A stretch of 49,595 nt of DNA from Sphingopyxis solisilvae (lineage in GTDB: Bacteria; Pseudomonadota; Alphaproteobacteria; Sphingomonadales; Sphingomonadaceae). The notes under the pieces were generated by a model. The model was not told the origin of the DNA and did not search any database. It worked only from the letters and a program-made list of their open reading frames with translations. The translations under genes were made by a program, and so were the position numbers. This document shows positions 24,458 through 32,774 of the stretch, piece after piece (positions within the stretch are counted from its first letter, which is position 1; the number at the start of each line of letters is the position of its first letter). The stretch spans positions 1-49,595 of the forward strand of contig NZ_JADKYM010000023.1 in the NCBI RefSeq assembly GCF_015475875.1. Direction: 5' to 3'.

Positions 24458-25285
24458 ATGACCACGATCACCACCAAGGACGGCACGCACATCTTCTACA
24501 AGGACTGGGGTCCGAAGGACGGCCAGCCGATCATCTTCTCCCACGGCTGGCCGCTCAGCGCCGACGCCTGGGACGCCCAGATGGTCTATTTCGCCAATCA
24601 GGGCTTCCGCACCATCGCCCATGACCGCCGCAGCCATGGCCGCTCGGATCAGGTCTGGGAAAACAACAATATGGATCAGTACGCAGACGACCTCGCCGAA
24701 CTGATCGAACAGTTGAACCTTAACGACATCATCCTCGTCGGTCATTCGACCGGCGGCGGCGAGGTCACCCGCTATGTCGGCCGCCACGGCACGGCGCGGG
24801 TCGCCAAGGTTGCGCTGATCGGCGCGGTGCCGCCGCTGATGCTCAAGACCGAAGCCAACCCGGGCGGGCTGCCGATCGACGTCTTCGACGGCATCCGCAA
24901 GGGGACGTTCGACAACCGGCCGCAGTTCTTCAAGGATCTGACCATCCCCTTCTACGGCTATAACCGCGACGGCGCGGCGGTCAGCGAAGCGCTGCGCGAC
25001 GAATTTGTCCGGCAGGGCATGATGGGCGGGCTCAAGGGCCAGCTCGACAGCATCCGCGCCTTTTCGGAAAGCGACTTCAACAAAGATCTGAAGAAGTTCG
25101 ACGTCCCGACCCTCGTCCTCCATGGCGATGACGACCAGATCGTTCCCGTCGATGCCTCGGCCCGCGCCACGGTGAAGATCGTCAAACAGGCCGTGCTGAA
25201 AATCTACGAAGGCGCCGACCACGGCCTGGCGGTCACCCACCAGGACCGCTTCAACGCCGACCTTCTGGATTTCATCAACAGCTGA
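24458..25285 (+). CDS. Alpha/beta hydrolase (non-haem chloroperoxidase-like)
   Basis: 275 residues. The nucleophile elbow is GHSTGGG, the acid is in HGDDDQIVP and the His in GADHGLAV. The oxyanion/lid sequence [10 protein letters not shown] and the DRRSHGRS stretch match the non-haem haloperoxidase / perhydrolase group. In vivo these are usually esterases or perhydrolases with unknown natural substrate. AAAGGAACC precedes the ATG. It begins a plus-strand run (hydrolase, SDR, membrane protein) and diverges from the GlxA-type regulator. Confidence 0.88.
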   Translation: MTTITTKDGTHIFYKDWGPKDGQPIIFSHGWPLSADAWDAQMVYFANQGFRTIAHDRRSHGRSDQVWENNNMDQYADDLAELIEQLNLNDIILVGHSTGGGEVTRYVGRHGTARVAKVALIGAVPPLMLKTEANPGGLPIDVFDGIRKGTFDNRPQFFKDLTIPFYGYNRDGAAVSEALRDEFVRQGMMGGLKGQLDSIRAFSESDFNKDLKKFDVPTLVLHGDDDQIVPVDASARATVKIVKQAVLKIYEGADHGLAVTHQDRFNADLLDFINS

Positions 25286-25343
25286 TACACGGGAGGCGCG
25301 GTCCAGCGGGGCCGCGCCGCCTCCTTCACCAAGGAGACAAGCC

Positions 25344-26120
25344 ATGACCAAGCAGACCTTCCTCATCACCGGGGCATCGGATGGCATCGGCGCCGTCTAT
25401 GCCGACCGCCTTGCCCGCCGCGGCCACGACCTGATCCTCGTCGCGCGCCGCGCCGATAAACTCGCCAACCTCGCCGACCGGCTGCGCAGCGACACCGGCG
25501 TATCCGTCGACGTTATCGCCGCCGACCTCGCCAATCCTGACGGCCTCGCCCGCGTCGAAGCGCGCCTACGCGATGACGACACGATCACCGGCCTCATCAA
25601 CAACGCCGGGATCGCGGGCGAAACCAGCTTTGTCGACGCCGATCCGGTGCATCTGACGGCGCTGATCAATCTCAACATTCTGGCGGCCACTCGGCTCGCC
25701 GCAGCGATCGCGCCGCGACTTGCCGCGAAGGGCAGCGGGGCGATCATCAACGTCAGCTCGGTAACCGCCCTGATCCCTGATGGCTTCACCGCGACTTATC
25801 CCGCCAGCAAGGCCTATGTGCTGGCGTTCAGCGAAGCCTTGCAGGCCGAACTGGGCGCGAAGGGCGTGCGGATTCAGGCGGTGCTGCCGGGCGCCACGCG
25901 CACCCCGATCTGGACCGACGAACAATTGGCCAGCCTGCCCGCCGAAATCTTGATGGACGTGGACGACATGGTCGATGCCGCACTCGCCGGTTTCGATGCG
26001 GGCGAAACCGTCACCATTCCCGCCCTGCCCGACATGGCGGACTATGACGCCTATGTCGCGGCGCGCGCGGCGCTCCGTCCCAACCTGTCGCTGGCGCGTC
26101 CCGCGCCGCGCTATCTGTAA
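25344..26120 (+). CDS. Short-chain dehydrogenase/reductase
   Basis: 258 residues. The NAD(P)-binding motif TGASDGIGAVYADRLARRG lies near the start, NNAGIAG in the middle, then the catalytic Ser (NVSSVTALI) and YPASK. These are the classical SDR features. The substrate is unknown. AAGGAGACAAGCC precedes the ATG. It probably belongs with the hydrolase upstream (58-base gap) and the membrane protein downstream (14-base gap). Confidence 0.87.
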   Translation: MTKQTFLITGASDGIGAVYADRLARRGHDLILVARRADKLANLADRLRSDTGVSVDVIAADLANPDGLARVEARLRDDDTITGLINNAGIAGETSFVDADPVHLTALINLNILAATRLAAAIAPRLAAKGSGAIINVSSVTALIPDGFTATYPASKAYVLAFSEALQAELGAKGVRIQAVLPGATRTPIWTDEQLASLPAEILMDVDDMVDAALAGFDAGETVTIPALPDMADYDAYVAARAALRPNLSLARPAPRYL

Positions 26121-26134
26121 CGGAGGGATGTGCC

Positions 26135-26632
26135 ATGATCTTGGGCCTCACCATCCCGCAGTTCACCGCGCTGCACGTCGCGATCAGCCTGATCGCGATC
26201 GCGGCGGGGCTGATCGCCCTTCCCGCCTTTGCGCGCGGCCGCATCCTGCCGCGCACGACCGGCATCTTCCTGTGGACGACGCTGCTCACCAGCCTGACGG
26301 GTTTCCTGTTCCCAATCGTCGCCTTCACCCCGGCGCTCGGCTTCGGAATCCTGTCGACGCTGATCCTGGTGGCAACCTTTTGGGCCTGGTACCGCCGCAA
26401 ACTCGTCGGACGCGCTGCCGCAATCTATGCGGTCACCGCCACCCTCGCGCTCTATCTCAACCTATTCGTGCTAGTAGTGCAGAGTTTTCTGAAAGTACCG
26501 GCGCTCAACGCGCTGGCGCCGAACGGAACAGAACCGCCCTTCGCCATTGCCCAGGGCGTGCTGTTGATTGCCATGGTCGGCCTCGGCTACCTGACGTTCA
26601 AAGCCGCGCGCCGCCGAACCGCCGTCGCCTGA
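26135..26632 (+). CDS. Four-helix integral membrane protein
   Basis: 165 residues with about four to five hydrophobic segments (FTALHVAISLIAIAAGLIAL, IFLWTTLLTSLTGFLFPIV, LGFGILSTLILVATFWAWY, and two further). No family is recognised with certainty. It follows the SDR by 14 bases and is likely in the same operon. A strong stem-loop follows 18 bases after its stop codon. Confidence 0.7.
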   Translation: MILGLTIPQFTALHVAISLIAIAAGLIALPAFARGRILPRTTGIFLWTTLLTSLTGFLFPIVAFTPALGFGILSTLILVATFWAWYRRKLVGRAAAIYAVTATLALYLNLFVLVVQSFLKVPALNALAPNGTEPPFAIAQGVLLIAMVGLGYLTFKAARRRTAVA

Positions 26633-26650
26633 TCGCCACCAAAATCACGA

Positions 26651-26676
26651 ACAAGGGCGGCTTCGGCCGCCCTTGT
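26651..26676. terminator. Hairpin terminator after the hydrolase-SDR-membrane operon
   Basis: ACAAGGGCGGC (26651-26661) and GCCGCCCTTGT (26666-26676) form a perfect 11-bp stem with a TTCG tetraloop. No long T run follows, but the stability and position after the stop codon at 26632 support termination. Confidence 0.75.
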
Positions 26677-26757
26677 CGTCGCAACGCCGCCAACCCCTCT
26701 TGCACCACCTTCCCTTTACGTTAAGGTCAGTTTCAAACTGCTACCGGAGAGTGATTC

Positions 26758-27729
26758 ATGGCCCTTCCCCCCATTTTCGACCGCCTTCGCCTGCCCGTCA
26801 TCGGCTCGCCTTTGTTCATCGTATCGGGGCCGGAACTGGTCATTGCGCAGTGCAAGGCGGGGGTTGTGGGCAGCTTCCCGGCGCTCAACGCGCGGCCACA
26901 GACGTTGCTCGACGAATGGCTGCACCAGATCACCGAAGAACTCGCCGCGTGGGACCGCGCCAACCCCGACCGACTGTCGGCGCCCTATGCGGTCAACCAG
27001 ATCGTCCACAAATCGAACGACCGGCTGGAACAGGACATCGCGACCTGCGCCAAATGGAAGGTGCCGATCACGATCACCTCGCTCGGCGCGCGCGAAGAGC
27101 TCAACCAAGCGGTCCACAGCTGGGGCGGCATCACGCTCCACGACGTCATCGACGACCGCTTCGCGCGCAAGGCCGTCGAAAAGGGCGCCGACGGGCTGAT
27201 CCCCGTCGCAGCGGGCGCGGGCGGCCACGCCGGGCGCCAGTCGCCCTTCGCGCTGGTGCAGGAAATCCGCGAATGGTTCGACGGCCCCGTCGCGCTGTCG
27301 GGTGCGATCGGCCATGGCCGCTCGGTCCTCGCGGCGCAGGCGTGCGGCGCCGACCTCGCCTATATCGGCAGCGCCTTCATCGCGACTGCCGAAGCCAACG
27401 CGGACCAAGGCTACAAGGATGGCATCGTCGAAGGCCGCGCCGCCGACATCGTCTATTCCAACCTGTTCACCGGCGTCCACGGCAATTACCTCCGCCAATC
27501 GATCGTCGCCGCGGGCATGGACCCCGACAACTTGCCCGAAGGCGACCTGTCGACAATGAATTTCGGCTCGGGCGGCAATACGAAGGTCAAGGCGTGGAAA
27601 GACATTTGGGGATCGGGCCAGGGCATCGGCCCGGTCACCGCAGTGCGCCCCGTCGCCGACTTCGTCGCCGAGCTTGAAGCACAATATCTGGCCGCACGCC
27701 GCGAGCTCGAGGCAAAGGTCAGGCTGTAA
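26758..27729 (+). CDS. Nitronate monooxygenase family flavoprotein
   Basis: 323 residues. A TIM-barrel FMN enzyme of the 2-nitropropane dioxygenase family: LRLPVIGSPLFIVSGPELV at the start, the AGAGGHAGRQSPFAL flavin loop with the conserved His, and ALSGAIGHGRSVLAAQACGADLAYIGSAF for phosphate binding. It oxidises alkyl nitronates such as propionate-3-nitronate, although the physiological substrate here is not known. A separate transcription unit is likely, since a terminator precedes it. Its 3' end overlaps that of the convergent AHH gene by 11 bases. Confidence 0.88.
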   Translation: MALPPIFDRLRLPVIGSPLFIVSGPELVIAQCKAGVVGSFPALNARPQTLLDEWLHQITEELAAWDRANPDRLSAPYAVNQIVHKSNDRLEQDIATCAKWKVPITITSLGAREELNQAVHSWGGITLHDVIDDRFARKAVEKGADGLIPVAAGAGGHAGRQSPFALVQEIREWFDGPVALSGAIGHGRSVLAAQACGADLAYIGSAFIATAEANADQGYKDGIVEGRAADIVYSNLFTGVHGNYLRQSIVAAGMDPDNLPEGDLSTMNFGSGGNTKVKAWKDIWGSGQGIGPVTAVRPVADFVAELEAQYLAARRELEAKVRL

Positions 27730-28204
27730 CGCCGCCAAACAACCGCTCGATCGCCTCGTCCAGATAGGGCCGGTCGACAAACAGCCGCATCGGATCGCGG
27801 CGGTTGAGCCAGAATCCCGCCCCGTGCCGGTCGGTGAGCGCGCGCCGTGTCGTGTCCTGCAACAGCCGCAGCCGCATCACCGCTGTGCGTCGCGCAAACC
27901 GCAGGTCGGCGGTCGCGTGCAGGACAAAATGCCGCCGGATCTGATCGACCCGTGCCGCCACGACATCGCTATACCCCTGATGCGGCCCGCGATGCAGCGC
28001 ATGGCCCGACAACAGCGCCGCCCCTTCGCACGCGGGCAGCATCAGTCCGTTGCGACGGAAATTCTCGAGCGCGAAGCCTTCGGCCTGCAACGCGTCGAAC
28101 ATCGCCGCCATCTGCGCGCGGTGGAGCAAGGCGATTGGGATCAGGTGATGACGTTGAAATCCGGGTTGCGGTGGCGGGGCGCCCTGCCAGCCGCGGCCCG
28201 GCAT
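27719..28204 (-). CDS. AHH-type HNH/EndoVII nuclease-like protein
   Basis: 161 residues. GFQRHHLIPIALL (HH at 19-20), RNGLMLP (Asn at 52) and SGHALHRGPHQGYSD (His at 68, 71 and 75) follow the pattern of the AHH branch of the HNH/Endonuclease VII superfamily. There is no secretion or delivery domain, so it is not a typical long polymorphic toxin. Its ATG overlaps the upstream stop (ATGA), so it is translationally coupled to a DUF4261-like gene. A two-gene toxin-immunity or stand-alone defence module is possible but unproven. Confidence 0.65.
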   Translation of the reverse strand: MPGRGWQGAPPPQPGFQRHHLIPIALLHRAQMAAMFDALQAEGFALENFRRNGLMLPACEGAALLSGHALHRGPHQGYSDVVAARVDQIRRHFVLHATADLRFARRTAVMRLRLLQDTTRRALTDRHGAGFWLNRRDPMRLFVDRPYLDEAIERLFGGVTA

Positions 28205-29025
28205 CAGCGGTCGCGGCCAAACTCGACGATCACCGTCGATCGCTGCCCTTCAACGATCGACGACGGCGACAGGTCAATCCATTCGCCGCTCTCCAGCCCT
28301 CGCATCTTGCGTTCGTGCTGCACCGGGCCGTTCAACATCATGTCGAGCGCCAGCCGCGACAGCCGCCGCACCATCTCGGCCACCGTCCAGCCGACGGGAA
28401 TGCGGGCTTCCAACTCCTGCCCGGCGAACAGCGCCAGCCCCCGCGTCCCCATGCTGGCACCCGCGGCATCGTCGCGGCGCCGAAACGCAACCAGATGCAG
28501 TACCGGCGGCATCCCGCTCGCCAGCATTTCGGCGATCGACGCGCGAAACTGCGCGGCGTCGGACCACAGCCGCGCGGGCGACCAAAACAGATGGCTGGCA
28601 TCGAACAGGTCGATCAGCAGCACCATCATCTTGAACAGATCGCGCAATTGCGACGGCTGCCCGGTTGCCGTCGCCAGCGCGCTGTCATGTTCAGGGACGA
28701 ACGTCCAGCAATGTCCATCCTGTCGCCAATGGGATGGCAGGCTGGCAGCCAAGAGGCTGGTCGATGGCTGGTCGGGATCGGCGGCGTCGAGCACGGCTCC
28801 CTCAGCAGGGCCGGCGAGGACGATCGTCGTGCCGAAACGCAAGCGAAAACGCGGTTCAATGGCGCCGGGAGTGCAATCTTCCACTCGTTCGGGCTGCAAG
28901 CCCATGCGGCGTAGCGCCTGTTCGAGCATATCCACCGACCGCCCCTGCATTGCGCCGCCGACGATCAGCGCAAAGGGTTCCGGCGGCACCGGCAAGATCA
29001 GCGTATCGGTGCTTCCCGCATCCAT
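28204..29025 (-). CDS. DUF4261-like hypothetical protein, partner of AHH nuclease
   Basis: 273 residues, cytosolic. The latter half (DLFDASHLFWSPARLWSDAAQFRASIAEMLASG, then TRGLALFAGQELEARIPVGW and GLESGEWIDLSPSS) resembles DUF4261 proteins. Some DUF4261 members are found beside type VI secretion genes. The ATG at 29025 is used with GGGAGG 12 bases upstream; a TTG at 29037 abuts that site and is unlikely. Its stop codon overlaps the AHH start, so the pair is a unit. Function unknown; an immunity or regulatory role is inference. Confidence 0.6.
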   Translation of the reverse strand: MDAGSTDTLILPVPPEPFALIVGGAMQGRSVDMLEQALRRMGLQPERVEDCTPGAIEPRFRLRFGTTIVLAGPAEGAVLDAADPDQPSTSLLAASLPSHWRQDGHCWTFVPEHDSALATATGQPSQLRDLFKMMVLLIDLFDASHLFWSPARLWSDAAQFRASIAEMLASGMPPVLHLVAFRRRDDAAGASMGTRGLALFAGQELEARIPVGWTVAEMVRRLSRLALDMMLNGPVQHERKMRGLESGEWIDLSPSSIVEGQRSTVIVEFGRDR

Positions 29026-29126
29026 GTCGACGGCCAACCTCCCTCGCTCTGCGCCTGCATCGCAAGGTTGCGACCAATCTTCAAACGCATAATTGCTGAT
29101 GACGCGGAGTTAATCGGCCGCCGGTG

Positions 29127-31088
29127 TCAGATCGCAACCTGGCTGCCCAATTCGACGACGCGGTTGGTCGGCAGGCGGAAATATTCCATCGCGCTTTCCG
29201 AATTGCGCAGCATCCATGCGAACAGCTTTTCGCGCCAGATCGGCATCCCCGGCTTGCTCGCCGCGATCAGCGTCTGCCGCGACAGGAAAAAGCTGGTTTC
29301 CAGCATCTTGAACTCGCCGCCACAGCTGGTCACCCGTGCCAGCGCATCGGGCACATCGACGGGCTGCATAAAACCGTAATGCAGGATCAGACGGTGGAAA
29401 CCGCGGCCCAGATCCTCCAGTTGGCACAGCTTTTCTTCCTGAACGAACGGCACGTCGGCGATCTTGATCGTCAGCAGGATGATGCGCTCGTGCAGCACCT
29501 TGTTGTGCTTGAGATTGTGGAGCAGCGCGTGCGGAACGCCATCCGACGTCGAGGTCATGAACACCGCGGTTCCCGGCACGCGCGTCGCACTGTTCGCGGC
29601 CGATTTGACGAACACCGGGATCGGCATCGCCCCCTCGGCCATTTCCTGCTGCATCAGCTTGCGCCCGCGCGACCAGGTGGTGAGCATGGTAAAGATGGTC
29701 AGGCCGATCGCCAGCGGGACCCACCCGCCGTCGGGCACCTTGATCAGATTGGCGCCGAAATAGGCGATATCGACGGTAAAGAACACCGCCAGCACCGGAA
29801 GCGCCTTCCACGCCGGCCATTTCCACAGGGTGAAGAGCACGACGCTCATCAGGCAGGTGTCGATGAACATCGCCCCGGTCACGGCGATGCCATAAGCGGC
29901 GGCAAGATTGCTCGACGACCCGAAGCCGATGACGAGCATGACGACCATGACCATCAGCCCCCAGTTGACGATCGGGATGTAGATCTGGCCCGCTGCCGAA
30001 GCGCTGGTATGCTCGACGCGCAGGCGCGGCATGAAACCGAGCTGGATCGCCTGCTGGGTGAGAGAAAAAGCGCCCGAAATCACCGCCTGGCTTGCGATGA
30101 TCGTTGCCAAGAGCGCCAGGATGACGACGGGCACTTCCAGATACCGGGGCATCATTTGGAAAAATGGATCGGCAATCAGATCGGCCCGTGGACCGACTTC
30201 CGCGGCCAGAACCATCGCGCCTTGCCCCATATAATTAAGCATCAGCGCGGGCAGCACAAAGGCCAGCCAGCTGATGCCGATCGGGCCGCGCCCGAAGTGG
30301 CCCATGTCGGCATACAGCGCTTCGGCGCCTGTAACCGCAAGGACCACCGCGCCGAGCGCGATGAAAGCGGTAAATCCGTCAACATAGAAAAAGCGCAGCG
30401 CATTCACCGGGTTGAGCGTTTCGACGATGATCCACGGATTGGCAGCGATGTGCATTATCCCCAACCCGGCGAGGGTCAGGAAGTATGTCAGCATGATCGG
30501 CCCGAAAAGCGCCCCGACCTTCGCCGTGCCGCGCGACTGGAGCGCGAACAGGCCGATGAGGATCGCGAGCGCGATGGGCACGATGTACGGGGAGAAACCC
30601 GGGTCGATATAGCGCAACCCCTCGGTGGCCGACAGGACCGACATCGCCGGGGTTATCATGCTGTCGCCATAAAAAAGCGCGGTTGCGAAAACCCCGAGCA
30701 GAATGATCGGCCAGGTCCACCGCTTCTCACCCGACGAGCGGCTGATCAATGCCAGCAAGGCAAGGCTTCCGCCCTCACCCTTGTTGTCGGCCTTCATGAT
30801 CGTCAGCACATATTTGAAAGTGACGACCAGCATCATCGACCAGAATACCAAGCTCAGCACACCATAGATGTGCAGGCGATCGGGTTCGATGGGATGGTGC
30901 CCGGCAAAGGTTTCGCGGAAGGCGTAAAGCGGGCTTGTCCCGATGTCGCCAAACACGACGCCCACCGCGCCGACCGCAAGCTTCAGCTTGCCATCGCCGT
31001 GCTGGCCGTGGCCATAATGGCCGGTATCGGCAGCGCTCGGCGCAGCCGTCTCCGCATTGCGCGCCCCTTTTTGCGACTCAGCAGTCAT
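29127..31088 (-). CDS. kup: KUP-family potassium transporter
   Basis: 653 residues. About 12 transmembrane helices followed by a cytosolic C-terminal domain, the size of the Kup/Trk family. The signature [16 protein letters not shown] lies near residue 50, with [14 protein letters not shown] and [19 protein letters not shown] beyond. It imports K+ by proton symport. The start at 31088 gives the usual His/Gly-rich N-terminus. It follows the ccm genes by 44 bases on the same strand, so readthrough is possible. Confidence 0.95.
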   Translation of the reverse strand: MTAESQKGARNAETAAPSAADTGHYGHGQHGDGKLKLAVGAVGVVFGDIGTSPLYAFRETFAGHHPIEPDRLHIYGVLSLVFWSMMLVVTFKYVLTIMKADNKGEGGSLALLALISRSSGEKRWTWPIILLGVFATALFYGDSMITPAMSVLSATEGLRYIDPGFSPYIVPIALAILIGLFALQSRGTAKVGALFGPIMLTYFLTLAGLGIMHIAANPWIIVETLNPVNALRFFYVDGFTAFIALGAVVLAVTGAEALYADMGHFGRGPIGISWLAFVLPALMLNYMGQGAMVLAAEVGPRADLIADPFFQMMPRYLEVPVVILALLATIIASQAVISGAFSLTQQAIQLGFMPRLRVEHTSASAAGQIYIPIVNWGLMVMVVMLVIGFGSSSNLAAAYGIAVTGAMFIDTCLMSVVLFTLWKWPAWKALPVLAVFFTVDIAYFGANLIKVPDGGWVPLAIGLTIFTMLTTWSRGRKLMQQEMAEGAMPIPVFVKSAANSATRVPGTAVFMTSTSDGVPHALLHNLKHNKVLHERIILLTIKIADVPFVQEEKLCQLEDLGRGFHRLILHYGFMQPVDVPDALARVTSCGGEFKMLETSFFLSRQTLIAASKPGMPIWREKLFAWMLRNSESAMEYFRLPTNRVVELGSQVAI

Positions 31089-31132
31089 CGCGCGCCTTTA
31101 GACGAGCCCGCGTGATTGTAATAGCGCCCATT

Positions 31133-31783
31133 TCAAGGGGCTTCCGTTGCCTCGGCCGGAAGTCGCGGGCCCATCGCCTGCCGCAGCTGTGCCAAGCGCA
31201 TCTCCAGATCCGCACGCCATGGCGCATCCGCGGGGCTACGCGCCAACAGCTCACCCCATACCGCCTCGGCGCCTTTCAGATCGCCCCCCTGCGCCAGCGC
31301 CAGCCCGGCAAAGAACGGCGGTGCGGGATGACTGGGATCGCGCCGTGCGGCCTCGTCGAACGCCAGCGCCGCCGCCGGCGACATCATCCCGCCACCATGC
31401 GCGGTCAGCGCATTGCCCAGCCCGACCCACAGATCGACATTGTCGGGATAGCGCGCGAGTCCCTTTTCCAGCGTCTTGGCCGCCAGTTCGGTCTTTCCGG
31501 TGCGGGCAAATCCGTCCGACATCCCCAGCCACTGCGCGGCCGGGCCGAAACGGTCGGCCATACCCTGCCGCTGGTCGGCGATGACATCGCCAAAACCCTC
31601 TGGCTCCTCGGGCGCCGCCACCGGCTTGCCAGGCAGCGACGGGCTGCCCTGCAGCGCATAGCCCGCCAGTCCCAGCATTACCGCCGCCCCGGCGAGCGGT
31701 CGCGCGGTCGCGGGCAGCTTGCCGAGCCAGAATATCCCGGCGATCGTCGCCAGCGCCGCCAGCATGACCCACAGCCAAATCAT
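31133..31783 (-). CDS. ccmI: Cytochrome c maturation protein CcmI-like (TPR)
   Basis: 216 residues. An N-terminal membrane helix pair (MIWLWVMLAALATIAGIFWL and the region around residues 28-45) precedes TPR repeats (about 85-185, for example AAKTLEKGLARYPDNVDLWVGLGNAL). CcmI/CycH acts as the apocytochrome c chaperone with CcmF-CcmH. It starts 4 bases inside the end of ccmH (ATGA overlap), the last ccm gene here. It is shorter than full two-domain CcmI and lacks the long CcmI-1 periplasmic part. Confidence 0.85.
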   Translation of the reverse strand: MIWLWVMLAALATIAGIFWLGKLPATARPLAGAAVMLGLAGYALQGSPSLPGKPVAAPEEPEGFGDVIADQRQGMADRFGPAAQWLGMSDGFARTGKTELAAKTLEKGLARYPDNVDLWVGLGNALTAHGGGMMSPAAALAFDEAARRDPSHPAPPFFAGLALAQGGDLKGAEAVWGELLARSPADAPWRADLEMRLAQLRQAMGPRLPAEATEAP

Positions 31784-32247
31784 GCCCCACCTTCCGCTGC
31801 GTCATCTTCACCGCGCCGGAAGCGCCCGAATGCGAGCCACCCGCCGAGCAGCAGGAAAAGGAACGGCCCCAGCCACAGAAACGCGGTGGCCGCATCGAAC
31901 GGCGGATCATAACTGACCCAATTGCCGTAACGCGCCACCAGCCATTTCTTGATCGCTTCAGGGCTTTCGCCCGCGGCAATCTTGCTGCGGACCTCGTGTC
32001 GCATATCGCCCGCCAGCGGCGCGTCACTGTCGGCAATCGACTGCCCCTGACAGACGAGGCAGCGCAGTTCGTCCATCAGCGCCTTCGCCCGTGCTTCCTT
32101 TGCCGGATCGCGTAGCTGCTCATAGGCGTAGGGCGCGGGCGGCAGGCGATCCTGGGCGGTGACGGGCACAGCGCCGCCGTTAGCGAGCATCATCGCCAGA
32201 AAGACCCCCGCGCCCCTGCGCAGGCAGCTTGAGAAGGCACCCGTCAC
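31780..32247 (-). CDS. ccmH: Cytochrome c maturation protein CcmH
   Basis: 155 residues. Signal or anchor helix at the start, then the thiol motif in ELRCLVCQGQSIADSDAPLAGDMR and a C-terminal membrane helix (FLWLGPFLFLLLGGWLAF). It reduces and presents apocytochrome c Cys residues for haem attachment. The GTG start at 32247 is chosen because it overlaps the ccmG stop (GTGA), in keeping with the cluster's overlapping layout; the frame is open much further upstream within ccmG. Confidence 0.9.
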   Translation of the reverse strand: MTGAFSSCLRRGAGVFLAMMLANGGAVPVTAQDRLPPAPYAYEQLRDPAKEARAKALMDELRCLVCQGQSIADSDAPLAGDMRHEVRSKIAAGESPEAIKKWLVARYGNWVSYDPPFDAATAFLWLGPFLFLLLGGWLAFGRFRRGEDDAAEGGA

Positions 32248-32774
32248 TTCATCGCCTCCAGCTTCGCGATAATCTCCGGCACTTGCTCGGCCAGAATGAT
32301 GCCCTGATGCTGTTCGCGAATGATGCCCTTGCCATCGATCAGGAAGGTTTCGGGCACCCCCGATGACCCTAGCGCGATCTGGACGCTGCTCTGCATGTCG
32401 GACCCGATGCGATCGAACGGATTCCCATATTCGCGCAGGAACGTCGCGACATCCTCGGGGCGGTCGCGGATCGCGATGCCGTCGATCGGCACGCCGGCAG
32501 CCTTCAGAGCCTCGAGTTGCGGCGCTTCGGCGCGGCACGGGATGCACCAGCTCGCGAACACATTGACCAGTCGCGGCTTGCCGTCGGCCAATTGGCTGCT
32601 CTCCAACCCCTCGACCCCGGCGGTCGCGGGTGGCAGGTCGAACAGCGGCATCGGTTTGTCGATCCATTGCGAGCGGATCAGCGTTTCCGCTGGAGTAACC
32701 AGCCGATAGATGAAGGCGCCGAACAACAATCCCATGATCGCCAGCGGCACAAAAAGGACCCAGCGGTTGGTCAT
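32244..32774 (-). CDS. ccmG: Thiol:disulfide interchange protein CcmG/DsbE
   Basis: 176 residues. An N-terminal anchor (MTNRWVLFVPLAIMGLLFGAFI) and a thioredoxin-like domain with the active site ASWCIPCRAEAP and the cis-Pro in SGVPETFLIDG. It keeps apocytochrome or CcmH thiols reduced in the periplasm. The ATG at 32774 overlaps the ccmF stop by 4 bases. Confidence 0.93.
   Translation of the reverse strand: MTNRWVLFVPLAIMGLLFGAFIYRLVTPAETLIRSQWIDKPMPLFDLPPATAGVEGLESSQLADGKPRLVNVFASWCIPCRAEAPQLEALKAAGVPIDGIAIRDRPEDVATFLREYGNPFDRIGSDMQSSVQIALGSSGVPETFLIDGKGIIREQHQGIILAEQVPEIIAKLEAMK

Noticed and set aside
27719..29025. Type VI secretion effector-immunity locus
   Set aside because: No secretion apparatus, VgrG, PAAR or delivery domain is visible in this window; only the two-gene resemblance is reported.
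29124..31115. Very long plus-strand frame fully antisense to kup
   Set aside because: It is His/Gln/Arg-rich with no domain or ribosome site. Kup on the minus strand has complete family motifs; the frame is a product of high GC.
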